A DNA stretch of 64,000 nt, taken from positions 1-64,000 of the forward strand of contig NZ_RCWE01000005.1 in the NCBI RefSeq assembly GCF_018448925.1, in the 5' to 3' direction. Position numbers and translations under genes: made by a program. Positions 27,054-37,229 of the stretch are shown piece by piece. Below the pieces are notes generated by a model. The model did no database searches and was not told where the DNA came from. It saw nothing but the letters and a program-made list of their open reading frames with translations. Each line of letters starts with the position of its first letter. Position 1 is the first letter of the stretch. This stretch comes from Photorhabdus akhurstii (GTDB lineage Bacteria; Pseudomonadota; Gammaproteobacteria; Enterobacterales; Enterobacteriaceae).

Positions 27054-27971
27054 ATGACTTTAACTCAGCTCGAAATTTTTGCTGTTGTTGCTGAACGGAA
27101 GGGCTTTACCTTGGCTGCGGCCCAACTCAAGATCTCTCAGTCTGGGGTTTCCCATGCCATCAGACTCCTTGAACAGGAGCTTGGCGTAGAGCTGCTACAT
27201 CGGCATCAAGGAGTTGTCGAACTGACAGATATAGGAGAAAGTCTGCTACAAAAAGCCCAGGCCATTCTTGGTCTGGCTGAGACCATGCGGCAAGAGGCCG
27301 CGGATGCTCGGGGGATGAAACGAGGTACGTTGCGAATCGGGTCGTTTGGACCGACTTCATCCTTATGGCTGTTGCCAAAGGTACTGGCCGATTATCGCAG
27401 GCTTTACCCCGGCATTGAGGTCCATATTGATGAGGGACCAGACAGGCAGGTTGTGCAGTGGCTTATGGATAGACGAGTGGATGTGGGATTTGTGACCTTG
27501 CCGGAAGATCAATTCGACACTTACCCGATTCTTGAAGATCAGATGGTGGCTTTGTTGCCGATAGATCACCCTTTGGTATTGCAGGATTCGGTAACGTTGA
27601 AAGATCTGTGTGTTGGACCATTCGCGTTGACAGAAGCGGGATCGGCTGAACTGGTTTCCAGGCTTTTTTTATCGGCAAGATTGCAACCTAATATTCGTTA
27701 TCGGACGTCTCAATTGTTAAGTACTTTGGCTGCGGTTGAACGTGGGGATGCGGTGACGATTGTTGCCGAGTCATCTCTGCCGCTGGCTCGTGATGTTCGC
27801 TATGTCAAGAAAGCGCTGAATCCAAAAGTGAAACGACATGTCGGGTTGGCTGTGTTTGATGAACGTCAATCATCACCGGCCACTAAAGCATTTATCGCAT
27901 TGGCGACTAAAAAATTTCGTATGGTGAGTTCGGCTGTCTCCTTGGCTTCCAGAGAACTCGTTAGTGAATGA
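27054..27971 (+). CDS. LysR-type transcriptional regulator
   Basis: 305 residues. N-terminal winged helix (MTLTQLEIFAVVAERKGFTL ... SQSGVSHAIRLLEQELGVEL), then a LysR substrate-binding domain from about residue 90 (GTLRIGSFGPTSSLWLLP). The GGGGGAG-type ribosome site is strong. Divergent from the TPR-EamA operon, the classical layout for a LysR protein controlling its neighbours. The effector molecule is unknown. Confidence 0.9.
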   Translation: MTLTQLEIFAVVAERKGFTLAAAQLKISQSGVSHAIRLLEQELGVELLHRHQGVVELTDIGESLLQKAQAILGLAETMRQEAADARGMKRGTLRIGSFGPTSSLWLLPKVLADYRRLYPGIEVHIDEGPDRQVVQWLMDRRVDVGFVTLPEDQFDTYPILEDQMVALLPIDHPLVLQDSVTLKDLCVGPFALTEAGSAELVSRLFLSARLQPNIRYRTSQLLSTLAAVERGDAVTIVAESSLPLARDVRYVKKALNPKVKRHVGLAVFDERQSSPATKAFIALATKKFRMVSSAVSLASRELVSE

Positions 27972-28093
27972 GCTCAACTTTATAGCACGCTACCTCCTTC
28001 CGCTAGCATATATTGCTCTTGAAACGCGAAAGAATTGTCTAAAGTAACTTTCCTATCAATGACCCGAAGCCATGAGGCTTCAGGTCGGGTTGC

Positions 28094-28525
28094 TTAATAC
28101 TGATAATCAACTTTGATCATATTGTAATGGGACGGGTAAACGGGGTAAGTACCTCCGTTGAGAATCCCGCTAATTCTAAAGGAACCTTTGGCATCATGGC
28201 CGCTAAAGGCATTTGTGGTGCTATTGAGGGCACCGGAGACATCCAGGCATTGCGATGGAGTGGATGAATATCGTGGGGTGTAACAAACGTTGAAAGTCTG
28301 AGTTGTCGCACCATTGCTATATAAACCGATATTCCAAGATACTGTCGTGATAGTTGCCCTTGTCGGTACCGAAGAGGGCGTGGTAAAGAAATTTGAGTTG
28401 GTGTAGCCAGCAGCATAAACATTTGGAGCACGGCTCGTTTGTGACCACATGCTGGTAGCGGCAAAGGAGATCTGAGCCGTGGTTAACGCTAGAAAACCTA
28501 CTGCAATTTTGGTAAATCTTTTCAT
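28094..28525 (-). CDS. small secreted protein, FlhE-like pattern
   Basis: 143 residues with a clear signal peptide (MKRFTKIAVGFLALTTAQISFA, cleavage before ATS). The mature part has ITTVSWNIGL, two Cys (NVCYTP, SQCLDV) that could form a disulfide, and a closing NMIKVDYQY. This weakly resembles the periplasmic flagellar protein FlhE (tIxxVsW, two Cys, final VNY). There are no flagellar genes nearby. It could equally be a lineage-specific secreted protein. It sits alone at the right end of the accessory block. Confidence 0.6.
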   Translation of the reverse strand: MKRFTKIAVGFLALTTAQISFAATSMWSQTSRAPNVYAAGYTNSNFFTTPSSVPTRATITTVSWNIGLYSNGATTQTFNVCYTPRYSSTPSQCLDVSGALNSTTNAFSGHDAKGSFRISGILNGGTYPVYPSHYNMIKVDYQY

Positions 28526-29392
28526 TCTTCAATCCTCATTGCTAGTGAGTTATCTGACTGTTATCTGCATGCAACCGTTGCGCGACATCCAATATGATTG
28601 GCGCACATGAAAATTGCTTGCTTATTGATTCCTATGGTTGTTCAAATCTTCCTTGATCACGTAAAAAGAATCTCACTGGAATAACAGTGGATCAAGCGAA
28701 GGCTTTGGTTGAATGTCTGAATCTGTGCGCTGGTTGCACCGATATTGTGTGATGTTTATGCCTAAAGGGGTATTGTTTGGTTGTATATTCTTTGTCTTTT
28801 TTGACATCGGTAGCCAGCCTTATGTCCTGATGGTACTCAGTTCATCGTGTGGTATTTATAGGGGTAAAGAAAGTACTATTCTTTAATTGCAAAATATTTT
28901 TTTAACTTCTGCTTGCCAAACGTTTTTGGGTAGTACATAATGCACTCCTTTCGTCAGTGAGGTATGGGAAAAATATCTGTTGAATCAATGAATTAGCTGA
29001 TATTCAAAGAATTTATCTCCCGCTCCAAGTTTCTTCCTCAGTAGTTGTGCTCACTTATTTTAGATTTGATTTTTGGGTTATATCTTCATAGTACAGATTT
29101 CTATTTTTTATCCACAGCTCGGAAGCTGGTTTCTCAGTAAATAAGTATGATGCTTTAAAATTATCACACAGACTTATCCACAGGCTGTTGCGTCTGAATT
29201 TTTCTGATTTTGAATGTTATAAAATGAGTATTCCTTTTGTAACTCGTTGATAGTTTTTCGGAATGATCCTTTGTTAAGAAATGTCATATTGATCACTTGC
29301 GCTTTTTTTGAGCATTGATCAGCAAGGGGTTTTTATTTTATTCACAGGAAAATTATCTGAATCTTTTTATGCGTTATAGAGATGGCTAATAA
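28526..29392. other. long intergenic region with right island border
   Basis: 867 bases without a convincing gene on either strand. The left 490 bases belong to the accessory block. At 29018 a tRNA-Gly 3'-end duplicate occurs. The right part holds several TTATCCACA-like motifs (29109-29115 and 29173-29181), resembling DnaA-box sequences but without other origin features. The promoter of the secreted protein gene is expected just right of 28526. Confidence 0.5.
29018..29030 (+). other. candidate attachment-site duplicate of tRNA-Gly 3' end (right)
   Basis: TCCCGCTCCAAGT, identical to the end of tRNA-Gly copy 3 plus its next bases. It extends to 15 matching bases (…AAGTTT) if compared with tRNA copy 2. 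It has no tRNA body and separates accessory genes from the queG core block. Confidence 0.55.
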
Positions 29393-30550
29393 TTAAGCAT
29401 CTCTGGGCAAGCCCTTGGTTATCGCTCTAATAAGTCGTTTCTGTTGTGGTGTTTGTACATTAATAGTATTCGTTTTACGGCGAATGATTTGCTGTTTAAT
29501 AGCCCAATGAATATGTTCATCTAGCATGGTGTTTAATCCAAGTTTTTGTTGCAGAGCCAGAACGATATCGTATTGATAGGGGGCGTTTCCTAAAGCAACA
29601 GTAATATTGCGTAGCCAGCGTAAATAACCAATGCGGCGAATTGCAGAACCTTCCGTTATCCGTAAGAATTTCTCTTCACTCCAATTGAATAAATCCAATA
29701 GCTTTGGTGTATGTAATATTGCACGAGGGCTGAAATCATCTTCATCTGTCAATTGGGAAAAGCGGTTCCAAGGACAAATAATCTGGCAGTCATCACAACC
29801 GTAAATACGATTTCCCATCAGTGGACGAAATTCCTCAGGAATAATACCCTCTAATTCAATTGTGAGGTAGGAAATACAACGGCGGGCATCAATAGTATAA
29901 GGGGCGATAATTGCACCGGTTGGGCAGGTTGTCATGCAGGCGATACAGCGTCCACATTGCTCTTTTTGTGGAAGATCTATCGGCAGGGGAAGATTAATCA
30001 GCAACTCACCGAGGAAAAACCATGAACCAGCTTCTCTATTAAGAATAAGTGAGTGTTTACCGACCCAGCCTAATCCGGCTTTGGCGGCGAGTGGGCGTTC
30101 CATTATGGGTGCTGAATCAACAAAAGGTCGAAAATTAAGGACTCCCTGATATTCGAAGTCATGGCAGTAGTTTTGGATTTGTTCCCCTAGTTTCTTAAGA
30201 CGTTGGCGCAGTAGTTTGTGATAATCTCTTCCTAGAGCATAACGGCTGATATAACCGAGTTCAGCGTCGTTTAGCGTACTGGCAAAAGAAGCTTTAGCAG
30301 GGAGGTAATTCATTCTTACACTAATAACTCTCAGTGTTCCTGGTAAAAGTTCATTCGGGCGAGCACGCATCATGCCGTGGCGTTTCATCCATGCCATCTC
30401 TCCGTGATATTGTTTATCTAGCCATTCCTGAAGTTTTGTCTCTTCTACCGATAAATCAGTATCACAAATGCCAACTTGTTGGAAACCAAGAGAAAGACCC
30501 CATTGTTTGATATTGGCGGCTAAAAGATTAAGATCGAGAGGCGTTGTCAT
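29393..30550 (-). CDS. queG: epoxyqueuosine reductase
   Basis: 385 residues from the ATG giving MTTPLDLNLLAANIKQWGL, which matches E. coli QueG; a longer upstream frame is not conserved. Two 4Fe-4S clusters are visible (CGRCIACMTTCPTG and CDDCQIICPW), plus the cobalamin-binding DUF1730 part (SVRMNYLPAKASF) and a C-terminal HEAT-like region. It reduces epoxyqueuosine to queuosine in tRNA anticodons. Divergent from tsaE. In E. coli an nnr gene lies between; here only about 170 bases remain. Confidence 0.97.
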   Translation of the reverse strand: MTTPLDLNLLAANIKQWGLSLGFQQVGICDTDLSVEETKLQEWLDKQYHGEMAWMKRHGMMRARPNELLPGTLRVISVRMNYLPAKASFASTLNDAELGYISRYALGRDYHKLLRQRLKKLGEQIQNYCHDFEYQGVLNFRPFVDSAPIMERPLAAKAGLGWVGKHSLILNREAGSWFFLGELLINLPLPIDLPQKEQCGRCIACMTTCPTGAIIAPYTIDARRCISYLTIELEGIIPEEFRPLMGNRIYGCDDCQIICPWNRFSQLTDEDDFSPRAILHTPKLLDLFNWSEEKFLRITEGSAIRRIGYLRWLRNITVALGNAPYQYDIVLALQQKLGLNTMLDEHIHWAIKQQIIRRKTNTINVQTPQQKRLIRAITKGLPRDA

Positions 30551-30721
30551 GATGGAAATCGGTTTATACTGCAAGACGTCGCAGTGTAGCATAATTTGTT
30601 TCAAGCCAAAAATAGTGGGTTTGATAATGAAACTGAGCAGAAGATGTTAAATGTTGATAATAGAGGTGTGTTAGGGTTATCGTTTTGGCTGATGAATTAA
30701 TAAAACAACAGATATTATTCG

Positions 30722-31186
30722 ATGAAAGAACTTGTTTTATCACTTAAAGATGAAGATGCGACAGTTTCTCTTGGAAGCGCGGTTGCTGCTGCCTGTAATA
30801 GTGGTAGTGTAATTTATTTATATGGTGATTTGGGGGCTGGTAAGACTACGTTTAGCCGCGGTTTTTTACACTCCTTAGGTCATAAAGGGCATGTAAAAAG
30901 CCCAACTTATACTTTGGTTGAGCCTTATGCTTTAATACCGAGGCCGGTTTACCATTTCGATCTTTACCGATTGGCAGATCCGGAAGAGCTGGAATTTATG
31001 GGAATACGTGATTATTTCCATCAAGATGCCATTTGTCTGGTGGAATGGCCTCAGCAAGGAGAAGGCGTATTACCGGACGCAGATATTGAATTACATTTGA
31101 GTTACCAGCCAGAAGGGCGACAGGCACATTTTATTGCTTTGTCTAAATATGGCGAGAGCCTGTTAGATAATTTGAAATATTTATAA
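30722..31186 (+). CDS. tsaE: tRNA threonylcarbamoyladenosine biosynthesis ATPase TsaE
   Basis: 154 residues. Walker [14 protein letters not shown], then [17 protein letters not shown] and VEWPQQG, all typical of TsaE. It drives turnover of the TsaBDE complex that makes t6A37 in ANN-decoding tRNAs; essential in E. coli. First gene of the tsaE-amiB-mutL-miaA-hfq-hflX-hflKC string. Confidence 0.97.
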   Translation: MKELVLSLKDEDATVSLGSAVAAACNSGSVIYLYGDLGAGKTTFSRGFLHSLGHKGHVKSPTYTLVEPYALIPRPVYHFDLYRLADPEELEFMGIRDYFHQDAICLVEWPQQGEGVLPDADIELHLSYQPEGRQAHFIALSKYGESLLDNLKYL

Positions 31187-31200
31187 GAGATCACCTGACC

Positions 31201-32484
31201 ATGACGCGTCCTTTAGTCGCAAAAATGATAAAGAAATGGCAAGTCAGTTTTATGGTAATGGGCTGGCTGTTTATTATGATAAACAGTTTAGTGGTAACAA
31301 CCGCAACAGCGGCGACTTTATCCAATATTCACGTCAGTAACAGCATAAATGAATCTAAAGTGACGATGGTTTTTTCAGGTGGTCGCCCTAATTACAGTGT
31401 TTTTCCATTGCATTCGCCAGAGCGTTTAGTGGTAGATATCCATCAATCAGAAAAAATTGTTGGTTTACCCATGAATCTACCGGGGCAGGATTTAGTGAGG
31501 AAAATCCGTTCCAGCCAGGCACCTGATCGACAAAAGAAACGCATTGTATTTGAACTAAATAATAAAGTTAAAGTCAATTCTATAGTACAGCGGTCGGGTA
31601 GTGAATATCGGGTGATTTTTACCCTGCGGGCTTCTGGGGTATCGACGGGTAAGTCTGTTTTTAGAGAGAGTTCACAAGCAGCTACGAGTAAACCATCACT
31701 TACTAACAACAAATTGCAGACGACAAAACAGGCTGCTTTGCAGGCAACTTCTAAGGGCAGTCAGCGAGTCGTTATCGCTATTGATGCAGGACATGGTGGT
31801 CAAGACCCTGGTGCGATTGGGCAACGTGGATTGAAAGAGAAGAATGTGACTATCAGTGTGGCGCACAAACTTGAAGCATTGTTACGCAATGATCCTATGT
31901 TTAAACCCGTTCTGACCCGTAACGGAGACTATTTTATTTCTGTTGCTGGTCGTTCTGAGGTTGCGCGTAAACATAGCGCGAATATGTTGGTTTCTATTCA
32001 TGCAGATGCTGCCCCTAATCGTAGTGCGCGTGGTGCTTCTGTCTGGGTGTTGTCAAACAAGCGTGCAAACAGTGAATTGGGTAATTGGCTTGAGCAGCAT
32101 GAGAAACAGTCTGAGTTACTGGGTGGCGCAGGAGATGCATTGGCAAATGGTACCGATCCCTACCTAAGCCAGGCGGTGCTGGATCTGCAATTCGGTCACT
32201 CCCAACGGGTGGGTTATAACGTTGCAGTACAGGTTTTAAGTGAGTTGCGTAAAGTCGGCTTATTACATAAACGTTCACCAGAACATGCTAGCTTAGGAGT
32301 GTTACGTTCACCGGATATTCCTTCAATTTTAGTGGAAACGGGATTTATCAGTAACTCAGCAGAAGAAACACTGCTTGGTTCCAATGATTTTCAGGATAAG
32401 CTGGCAAGTGCTATCCATCGAGGATTGCGCAACTATTTTCTAGCGAATCCATTACAAGCGGCACCTAAAACAGCCAAGAAGTAA
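31201..32484 (+). CDS. amiB: N-acetylmuramoyl-L-alanine amidase AmiB
   Basis: 427 residues. A membrane-spanning signal sequence ends in TATAA. An AMIN domain (SNIHVSNSINESKVTMVFSG) targets the septum, a Thr/Ser/Gln-rich linker follows, and then the Amidase_3 zinc domain (IDAGHGGQDPGAIG, LTRNGD, SIHADA, VETGFISN). It splits septal peptidoglycan during daughter-cell separation, activated by EnvC. No LysM repeat at the C-terminus. A second ATG eight codons in is possible. It follows tsaE by 14 bases and precedes mutL by 9. Confidence 0.95.
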   Translation: MTRPLVAKMIKKWQVSFMVMGWLFIMINSLVVTTATAATLSNIHVSNSINESKVTMVFSGGRPNYSVFPLHSPERLVVDIHQSEKIVGLPMNLPGQDLVRKIRSSQAPDRQKKRIVFELNNKVKVNSIVQRSGSEYRVIFTLRASGVSTGKSVFRESSQAATSKPSLTNNKLQTTKQAALQATSKGSQRVVIAIDAGHGGQDPGAIGQRGLKEKNVTISVAHKLEALLRNDPMFKPVLTRNGDYFISVAGRSEVARKHSANMLVSIHADAAPNRSARGASVWVLSNKRANSELGNWLEQHEKQSELLGGAGDALANGTDPYLSQAVLDLQFGHSQRVGYNVAVQVLSELRKVGLLHKRSPEHASLGVLRSPDIPSILVETGFISNSAEETLLGSNDFQDKLASAIHRGLRNYFLANPLQAAPKTAKK

Positions 32485-32493
32485 AGGTTAAGT

Positions 32494-34395
32494 ATGGCGA
32501 TCAAGATCCTACCTCCTCAATTAGCAAACCAAATAGCGGCTGGCGAAGTCGTAGAACGCCCTGCATCAGTTGTAAAAGAGTTGGTGGAGAATAGCCTTGA
32601 TGCTGGCGCTAGTCGTATTGATATTGAAATTGAGCGTGGTGGAGTAAAACTGATTCGTGTCCGTGATAATGGCTGTGGTATTAACCATCAGGATCTTGCG
32701 CTAGCGTTGGCTCGTCATGCTACCAGTAAGATCGCCACACTAGATGATTTGGAAGCCATTATCAGTATGGGATTCCGTGGGGAGGCGTTGGCGAGTATCA
32801 GCTCAGTTTCGCGTCTGACATTGACTTCCCGTACGGAAGAGCAGCATGAAGCTTGGCAAGCCTACGCGGAAGGGCGGGATATGACGGTGACAGTGAAGCC
32901 GGCGGCACATCCGGTAGGCAGTACTGTCGAAGTGCTGGATCTGTTTTATAACACCCCTGCACGGCGCAAATTTCTGCGAACAGAAAAGACAGAATTTGGT
33001 CATATTGATGAAGTTGTCAGACGTATTGCACTGGCGCGCTTGGATGTATTGATCAATTTACATCATAACGGTAAGTTGGTGCGCCAATACCGGCCAGCGA
33101 AAGATGAATCACAGTATGAACGACGGTTGGCTTCCATTTGTGGCACCGCTTTTATGCAACGGGCTCTTTCTCTTTCCTGGCAGCATGACGATTTATCGAT
33201 CAAAGGATGGGTTGTTGACCCGATGAATGCTGAGGCGAGTGGAGATATTCAATATTGTTATGTAAACGGGCGTATGATGCGCGATCGCTTAATTAATCAT
33301 GCTATCCGTCAAGCTTATCAAGATTTGCTCCGAGGAGAACAACAGCCTGCTTATGTTTTATATTTGGAGGTTGATCCGCATCAGGTGGATGTGAATGTGC
33401 ATCCTGCGAAGCATGAAGTTCGCTTCCACCAAGCCCGTTTGGTACATGATTTTATCTATCAGGGTGTAACCGCCGTATTAAAACAGCGTGGAAGCGGCGC
33501 TGAATTGGATATAGCTTGCTGTGAGCCTGCGCCGGCATGGGAGCCGGAAAACCGTCCGTCAGCAGGGGAAAATCATTTTTCCCGGCAAAACAATGCTACA
33601 CCTGCGGCAGCATCGTCACCAAAAGAGGTTTTGTCAAGTAAAGGGAGTGCTGGGAGTTCTCGCGGTGGTGAGAATCGCCAATATCATGGAGATCATTATC
33701 AGAAACGTCAGGGTGAGGTGTATCAGAAGCTGATCCAGTCTGTCCCTGAACCTGAAGACAAAAGAGAGCTGTTTCCGGCAAGAATCGCTCCGGTTATGGC
33801 AGAAAAGGTTACTTCGGCTCCTGTTCAGGTTAAAAATAGCAGCCATAGTTTTGGTAAGGTATTGAGTATATATTCATCGTACTATGCTTTGATTGAATCT
33901 CCATTGGGAATTGGGTTGTTATCTTTGCCGGTAGCCGAACGCTGGTTAAGGCGAGCACAGTTAACACCAACAGAGCAAGGGCTGAAATCGCAGCCACTAT
34001 TGATACCGCTGAAACTCGCTCTTAGTAAAGAGGAAGCTGATGCTTTAAATCGTTATAGTGATTTATTAGGTTCTTTTGGTATTGATGCCTCTATATCTCA
34101 TGGAAAAGCGACACTACGTGCGGTATCGTTACCATTACGTCAACAAAATCTGCCTAAATTAATTCCTGAGTTGCTAGGTTATTTAGCACAACAGCCATCA
34201 GCATCGACAGAACAGGTTGTAACTTGGCTTGCTTGTCATATCGGCAGTGAATATGAAACGTGGAATGTTGCGCAGGCGGTACAGTTATTAGCTGATGTTG
34301 AGCGTCTTTGCCCACAACTGGTAAAATCTCCACCAGATGGGTTATTACAATTAATTGATTTACAAGCAGTGGTGGCATCTCTTACTCATGAGTGA
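32494..34395 (+). CDS. mutL: DNA mismatch repair protein MutL
   Basis: 633 residues. GHKL ATPase motifs: [16 protein letters not shown] and [11 protein letters not shown] variable linker of about 130 residues follows, then a C-terminal dimerisation domain. No DQHAxxE endonuclease motif, as expected for a methyl-directed (MutH-using) species. Links MutS recognition to MutH nicking. Overlaps miaA by 8 bases. Confidence 0.98.
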   Translation: MAIKILPPQLANQIAAGEVVERPASVVKELVENSLDAGASRIDIEIERGGVKLIRVRDNGCGINHQDLALALARHATSKIATLDDLEAIISMGFRGEALASISSVSRLTLTSRTEEQHEAWQAYAEGRDMTVTVKPAAHPVGSTVEVLDLFYNTPARRKFLRTEKTEFGHIDEVVRRIALARLDVLINLHHNGKLVRQYRPAKDESQYERRLASICGTAFMQRALSLSWQHDDLSIKGWVVDPMNAEASGDIQYCYVNGRMMRDRLINHAIRQAYQDLLRGEQQPAYVLYLEVDPHQVDVNVHPAKHEVRFHQARLVHDFIYQGVTAVLKQRGSGAELDIACCEPAPAWEPENRPSAGENHFSRQNNATPAAASSPKEVLSSKGSAGSSRGGENRQYHGDHYQKRQGEVYQKLIQSVPEPEDKRELFPARIAPVMAEKVTSAPVQVKNSSHSFGKVLSIYSSYYALIESPLGIGLLSLPVAERWLRRAQLTPTEQGLKSQPLLIPLKLALSKEEADALNRYSDLLGSFGIDASISHGKATLRAVSLPLRQQNLPKLIPELLGYLAQQPSASTEQVVTWLACHIGSEYETWNVAQAVQLLADVERLCPQLVKSPPDGLLQLIDLQAVVASLTHE

Positions 34396-35329
34396 TCAGA
34401 AGACTCAACATCTACCAACGGCAATTTTTGTTATGGGTCCGACGGCCTCAGGCAAAACAGCTTTATCTATCGCTTTACGCCAGCATCTTCCGGTGGAATT
34501 GATCAGCGTTGATTCTGCGCTGATTTATCGTGGAATGGATATTGGCGCCGCCAAACCAACAACCGAAGAGCAAGCGTTGGCGCCTCATCGTTTAATCAAT
34601 ATTCTGGACCCTTCTCAATCTTATTCGGCTGCTGATTTCCGTCGCGATGCATTGAAGGAAATGGCAGAAATTACCGCCTCTGGCCGTATTCCTCTGTTGG
34701 TTGGAGGAACGATGCTCTATTTCAAGGCGTTACTTGAAGGTTTATCGCCTTTGCCTTCTGCTGATCCAGTCATTCGGGCGCAAATAGAGCAACAGGCGGC
34801 AGAACAGGGATGGGATGCATTGCATCAGCAATTACAGAAGATTGATCCGGTGGCGGCGTTAAGAATTCATCCTAATGATCCACAGAGGCTTTCTCGGGCA
34901 CTGGAAGTTTTTCTTATTTCGGGTAAGACTCTCACTGAATTGACTAAATTGTCAGGAGAATCGTTGCCTTATCATGTTCATCAATTTGCTATTGCACCGG
35001 TGAAACGTGAGGTCCTTCATCAACGCATTGAAGCGCGTTTTTATCAAATGCTTGAATCAGGGTTTGAAGAGGAAGTTAAAGCACTTTATGCTCGTCATGA
35101 TTTGCATGTGGATTTACCTTCTATTCGTTGTGTTGGTTATCGTCAGATGTGGTCTTATCTTTCCGGCGAAATTGATTACGATGAAATGATTTATCGCGGT
35201 ATTTGTGCGACGCGCCAGTTGGCAAAGCGTCAGATAACTTGGCTCAGAGGTTGGAAGTCGGTTCATTGGTTGGATAGTTCTCAACCAGAGCAAGCTTTAA
35301 GCACAGTTATGCAGGTTGTTAGTGCATAG
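34388..35329 (+). CDS. miaA: tRNA dimethylallyltransferase
   Basis: 313 residues from the ATG that overlaps the mutL stop (ATGAGTGA). P-loop [27 protein letters not shown], and [10 protein letters not shown]. It adds the isopentenyl group to A37 of UNN-decoding tRNAs and influences stress translation. Upstream of hfq as in E. coli; hfq promoters are probably located within its 3' part. Confidence 0.97.
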   Translation: MSDQKTQHLPTAIFVMGPTASGKTALSIALRQHLPVELISVDSALIYRGMDIGAAKPTTEEQALAPHRLINILDPSQSYSAADFRRDALKEMAEITASGRIPLLVGGTMLYFKALLEGLSPLPSADPVIRAQIEQQAAEQGWDALHQQLQKIDPVAALRIHPNDPQRLSRALEVFLISGKTLTELTKLSGESLPYHVHQFAIAPVKREVLHQRIEARFYQMLESGFEEEVKALYARHDLHVDLPSIRCVGYRQMWSYLSGEIDYDEMIYRGICATRQLAKRQITWLRGWKSVHWLDSSQPEQALSTVMQVVSA

Positions 35330-35439
35330 GTTTATTGATTGTGTACAATTGATGAGTACCAAAGCGCAATTTTTGAGTAGTTCATTTTTTCGAACCTTTA
35401 GGTTCTTAGTTAAAAACAACAAAATAAGGAAAATATAGA

Positions 35440-35748
35440 ATGGCTAAGGGGCAATCTTTGCAAGATCCGTTCCTGAACGCATTGCGGCGTGAAAGGGTCC
35501 CGGTTTCTATTTATTTGGTCAACGGCATCAAATTGCAGGGTCAGATTGAATCTTTTGACCAGTTTGTCATTTTACTGAAAAATACGGTTAGCCAGATGGT
35601 TTATAAACATGCCATCTCTACTGTTGTACCTTCCCGCCCAGTTTCTCATCACAGTAGCAATACGAGTGTAGGGGCGAGCGTAGGTAATTATCATTCTGGT
35701 GGCGTTTCTGCTCCGGCAGCACAACAGGAAAGTGATGGCACTGAATAA
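35440..35748 (+). CDS. hfq: RNA chaperone Hfq
   Basis: 102 residues. The Sm1 ([20 protein letters not shown]) and Sm2 ([13 protein letters not shown]) motifs match the enterobacterial protein. The C-terminal tail is Ser/Gly/His-rich. It pairs sRNAs with mRNAs. In Photorhabdus, Hfq is known as a global regulator of secondary metabolism, relevant to the pcf operon in the same window. A terminator hairpin follows. Confidence 0.98.
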   Translation: MAKGQSLQDPFLNALRRERVPVSIYLVNGIKLQGQIESFDQFVILLKNTVSQMVYKHAISTVVPSRPVSHHSSNTSVGASVGNYHSGGVSAPAAQQESDGTE

Positions 35749-35774
35749 GCTTGAGAGCGGTAATAGAATGAAGA

Positions 35775-35808
35775 AAAACATAGGTAGGGGGTTTTACCTA
35801 TGTTTTTT
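35775..35808 (+). terminator. rho-independent terminator after hfq
   Basis: Perfect 12-bp stem AAAACATAGGTA/TACCTATGTTTT around an 8-base loop, ending in TTTTTT. It would limit hfq read-through into hflX. Confidence 0.85.
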
Positions 35809-35844
35809 CCTGTAGTTTTTTACTCAGCCTGAGAGGTCGCACCT

Positions 35845-37125
35845 TTGTTTGAACGTTATGAAGGCGGCGAACAAGCCGTTGTGGTGCATGTTTTTTTCTC
35901 GCAGGATAAAGACACAGATAATCTCAGTGAGTTTGAATCACTGGTAACTTCTGCTGGTGTAGTTCCTGTGCAAATTGTCACGGGGAGCAGGAAAGCCCCT
36001 CATCCAAAATATTTTGTTGGAGAAGGTAAGGCGGAAGAGATTGCTGAGGCGGTGCAGGCTAGTGGTGCTGATGTTGTGTTGTTTAATCATGCACTCAGTC
36101 CTGCGCAGGAACGCAATCTTGAGCGGCTCTGTCAGTGTCGAGTTATCGACCGCACTGGCGTGATTCTGGATATTTTTGCCCAACGGGCGCGGACTCACGA
36201 AGGGAAGTTACAGGTAGAGTTGGCGCAGTTACGTCATCTTTCTACCCGTCTTGTCCGGGGATGGACTCACCTTGAACGTCAAAAAGGTGGGATTGGTCTG
36301 AGAGGGCCGGGGGAAACGCAGCTTGAGACGGACCGGCGTTTATTACGGGATAAAATCCGTCAGATCCTGAGTCGTCTGAGCCGGGTTGAGAAACAGCGTG
36401 AACAGGGGCGTCAAGCGCGAAATAAAGCGGATATACCGACGGTTTCATTGGTGGGATATACCAACGCCGGTAAATCGAGCTTGTTTAACCGCATGACGGC
36501 TGCTGAGGTTTATGCGGCTGATCAATTGTTCGCTACGTTGGACCCAACGTTGCGACGGATTGAAGTTGATGATGTTGGTACGGTGGTGCTGGCTGATACG
36601 GTTGGCTTTATTCGTCATTTGCCTCATGATCTGGTAGCGGCATTTAAAGCGACATTGCAAGAAACCCGGCAAGCAACATTGTTATTGCATATTGTTGATG
36701 CTGCGGATAGCCGCATCGACGAAAATATTGCCGCTGTTGACAGCGTACTGGAAGAAATTGAAGCGCACCAAATTCCGGTACTGTTGGTGATGAATAAGAT
36801 TGATATGCTGGAAAGCTTCACACCGCGTATTGATCGCAACGAAGATAACTTACCGGTTAGAGTTTGGTTGTCTGCGCAAACCGGTGAAGGTATCCCGTTA
36901 TTGTTACAAGCGTTAACGGAGCGTCTTTCGGGTGAAATTGCACACTACGAATTGCGTTTGCCGCCGGAAGCTGGTCGTTTACGCAGCCGCTTCTATCAAC
37001 TGCAAGCAATAGAGAAAGAGTGGATAGAAGAGGACGGTAAAGTTGGTATCGAAGTGAGAATGCCGATTGTTGACTGGCGCCGTCTATGCAAACAAGAACA
37101 GGATTTGTTTGATTATGTTGTCTGA
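35845..37125 (+). CDS. hflX: ribosome-associated GTPase HflX
   Basis: 426 residues from a TTG start ([18 protein letters not shown]), matching E. coli HflX. N-terminal HflX domain ([13 protein letters not shown]-like, [13 protein letters not shown]), GTPase motifs [22 protein letters not shown] and NKID. It splits stalled 70S ribosomes after heat stress. Confidence 0.97.
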   Translation: MFERYEGGEQAVVVHVFFSQDKDTDNLSEFESLVTSAGVVPVQIVTGSRKAPHPKYFVGEGKAEEIAEAVQASGADVVLFNHALSPAQERNLERLCQCRVIDRTGVILDIFAQRARTHEGKLQVELAQLRHLSTRLVRGWTHLERQKGGIGLRGPGETQLETDRRLLRDKIRQILSRLSRVEKQREQGRQARNKADIPTVSLVGYTNAGKSSLFNRMTAAEVYAADQLFATLDPTLRRIEVDDVGTVVLADTVGFIRHLPHDLVAAFKATLQETRQATLLLHIVDAADSRIDENIAAVDSVLEEIEAHQIPVLLVMNKIDMLESFTPRIDRNEDNLPVRVWLSAQTGEGIPLLLQALTERLSGEIAHYELRLPPEAGRLRSRFYQLQAIEKEWIEEDGKVGIEVRMPIVDWRRLCKQEQDLFDYVV

Positions 37126-37229
37126 TGTGCCTGTCAGGTGAATATCAGAAAACTTATGTGATTGAGAGTCGCTTGTTTATAAGAGGCTCTTGGCCTGAAA
37201 AACCAATCATAAAAGAATGGAGCTAAAAC

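Noticed and set aside
28117-28464. 115-codon frame overlapping the secreted protein gene
   Set aside because: Alternative frame without a signal peptide or ribosome site; the 143-residue frame has a convincing signal sequence.
29100-29185. TTATCCACA motifs as a replication origin
   Set aside because: Two DnaA-box-like sites but no cluster, no AT-rich 13-mers in register and no dnaA/gidA-type neighbours; chance is adequate in AT-rich DNA.
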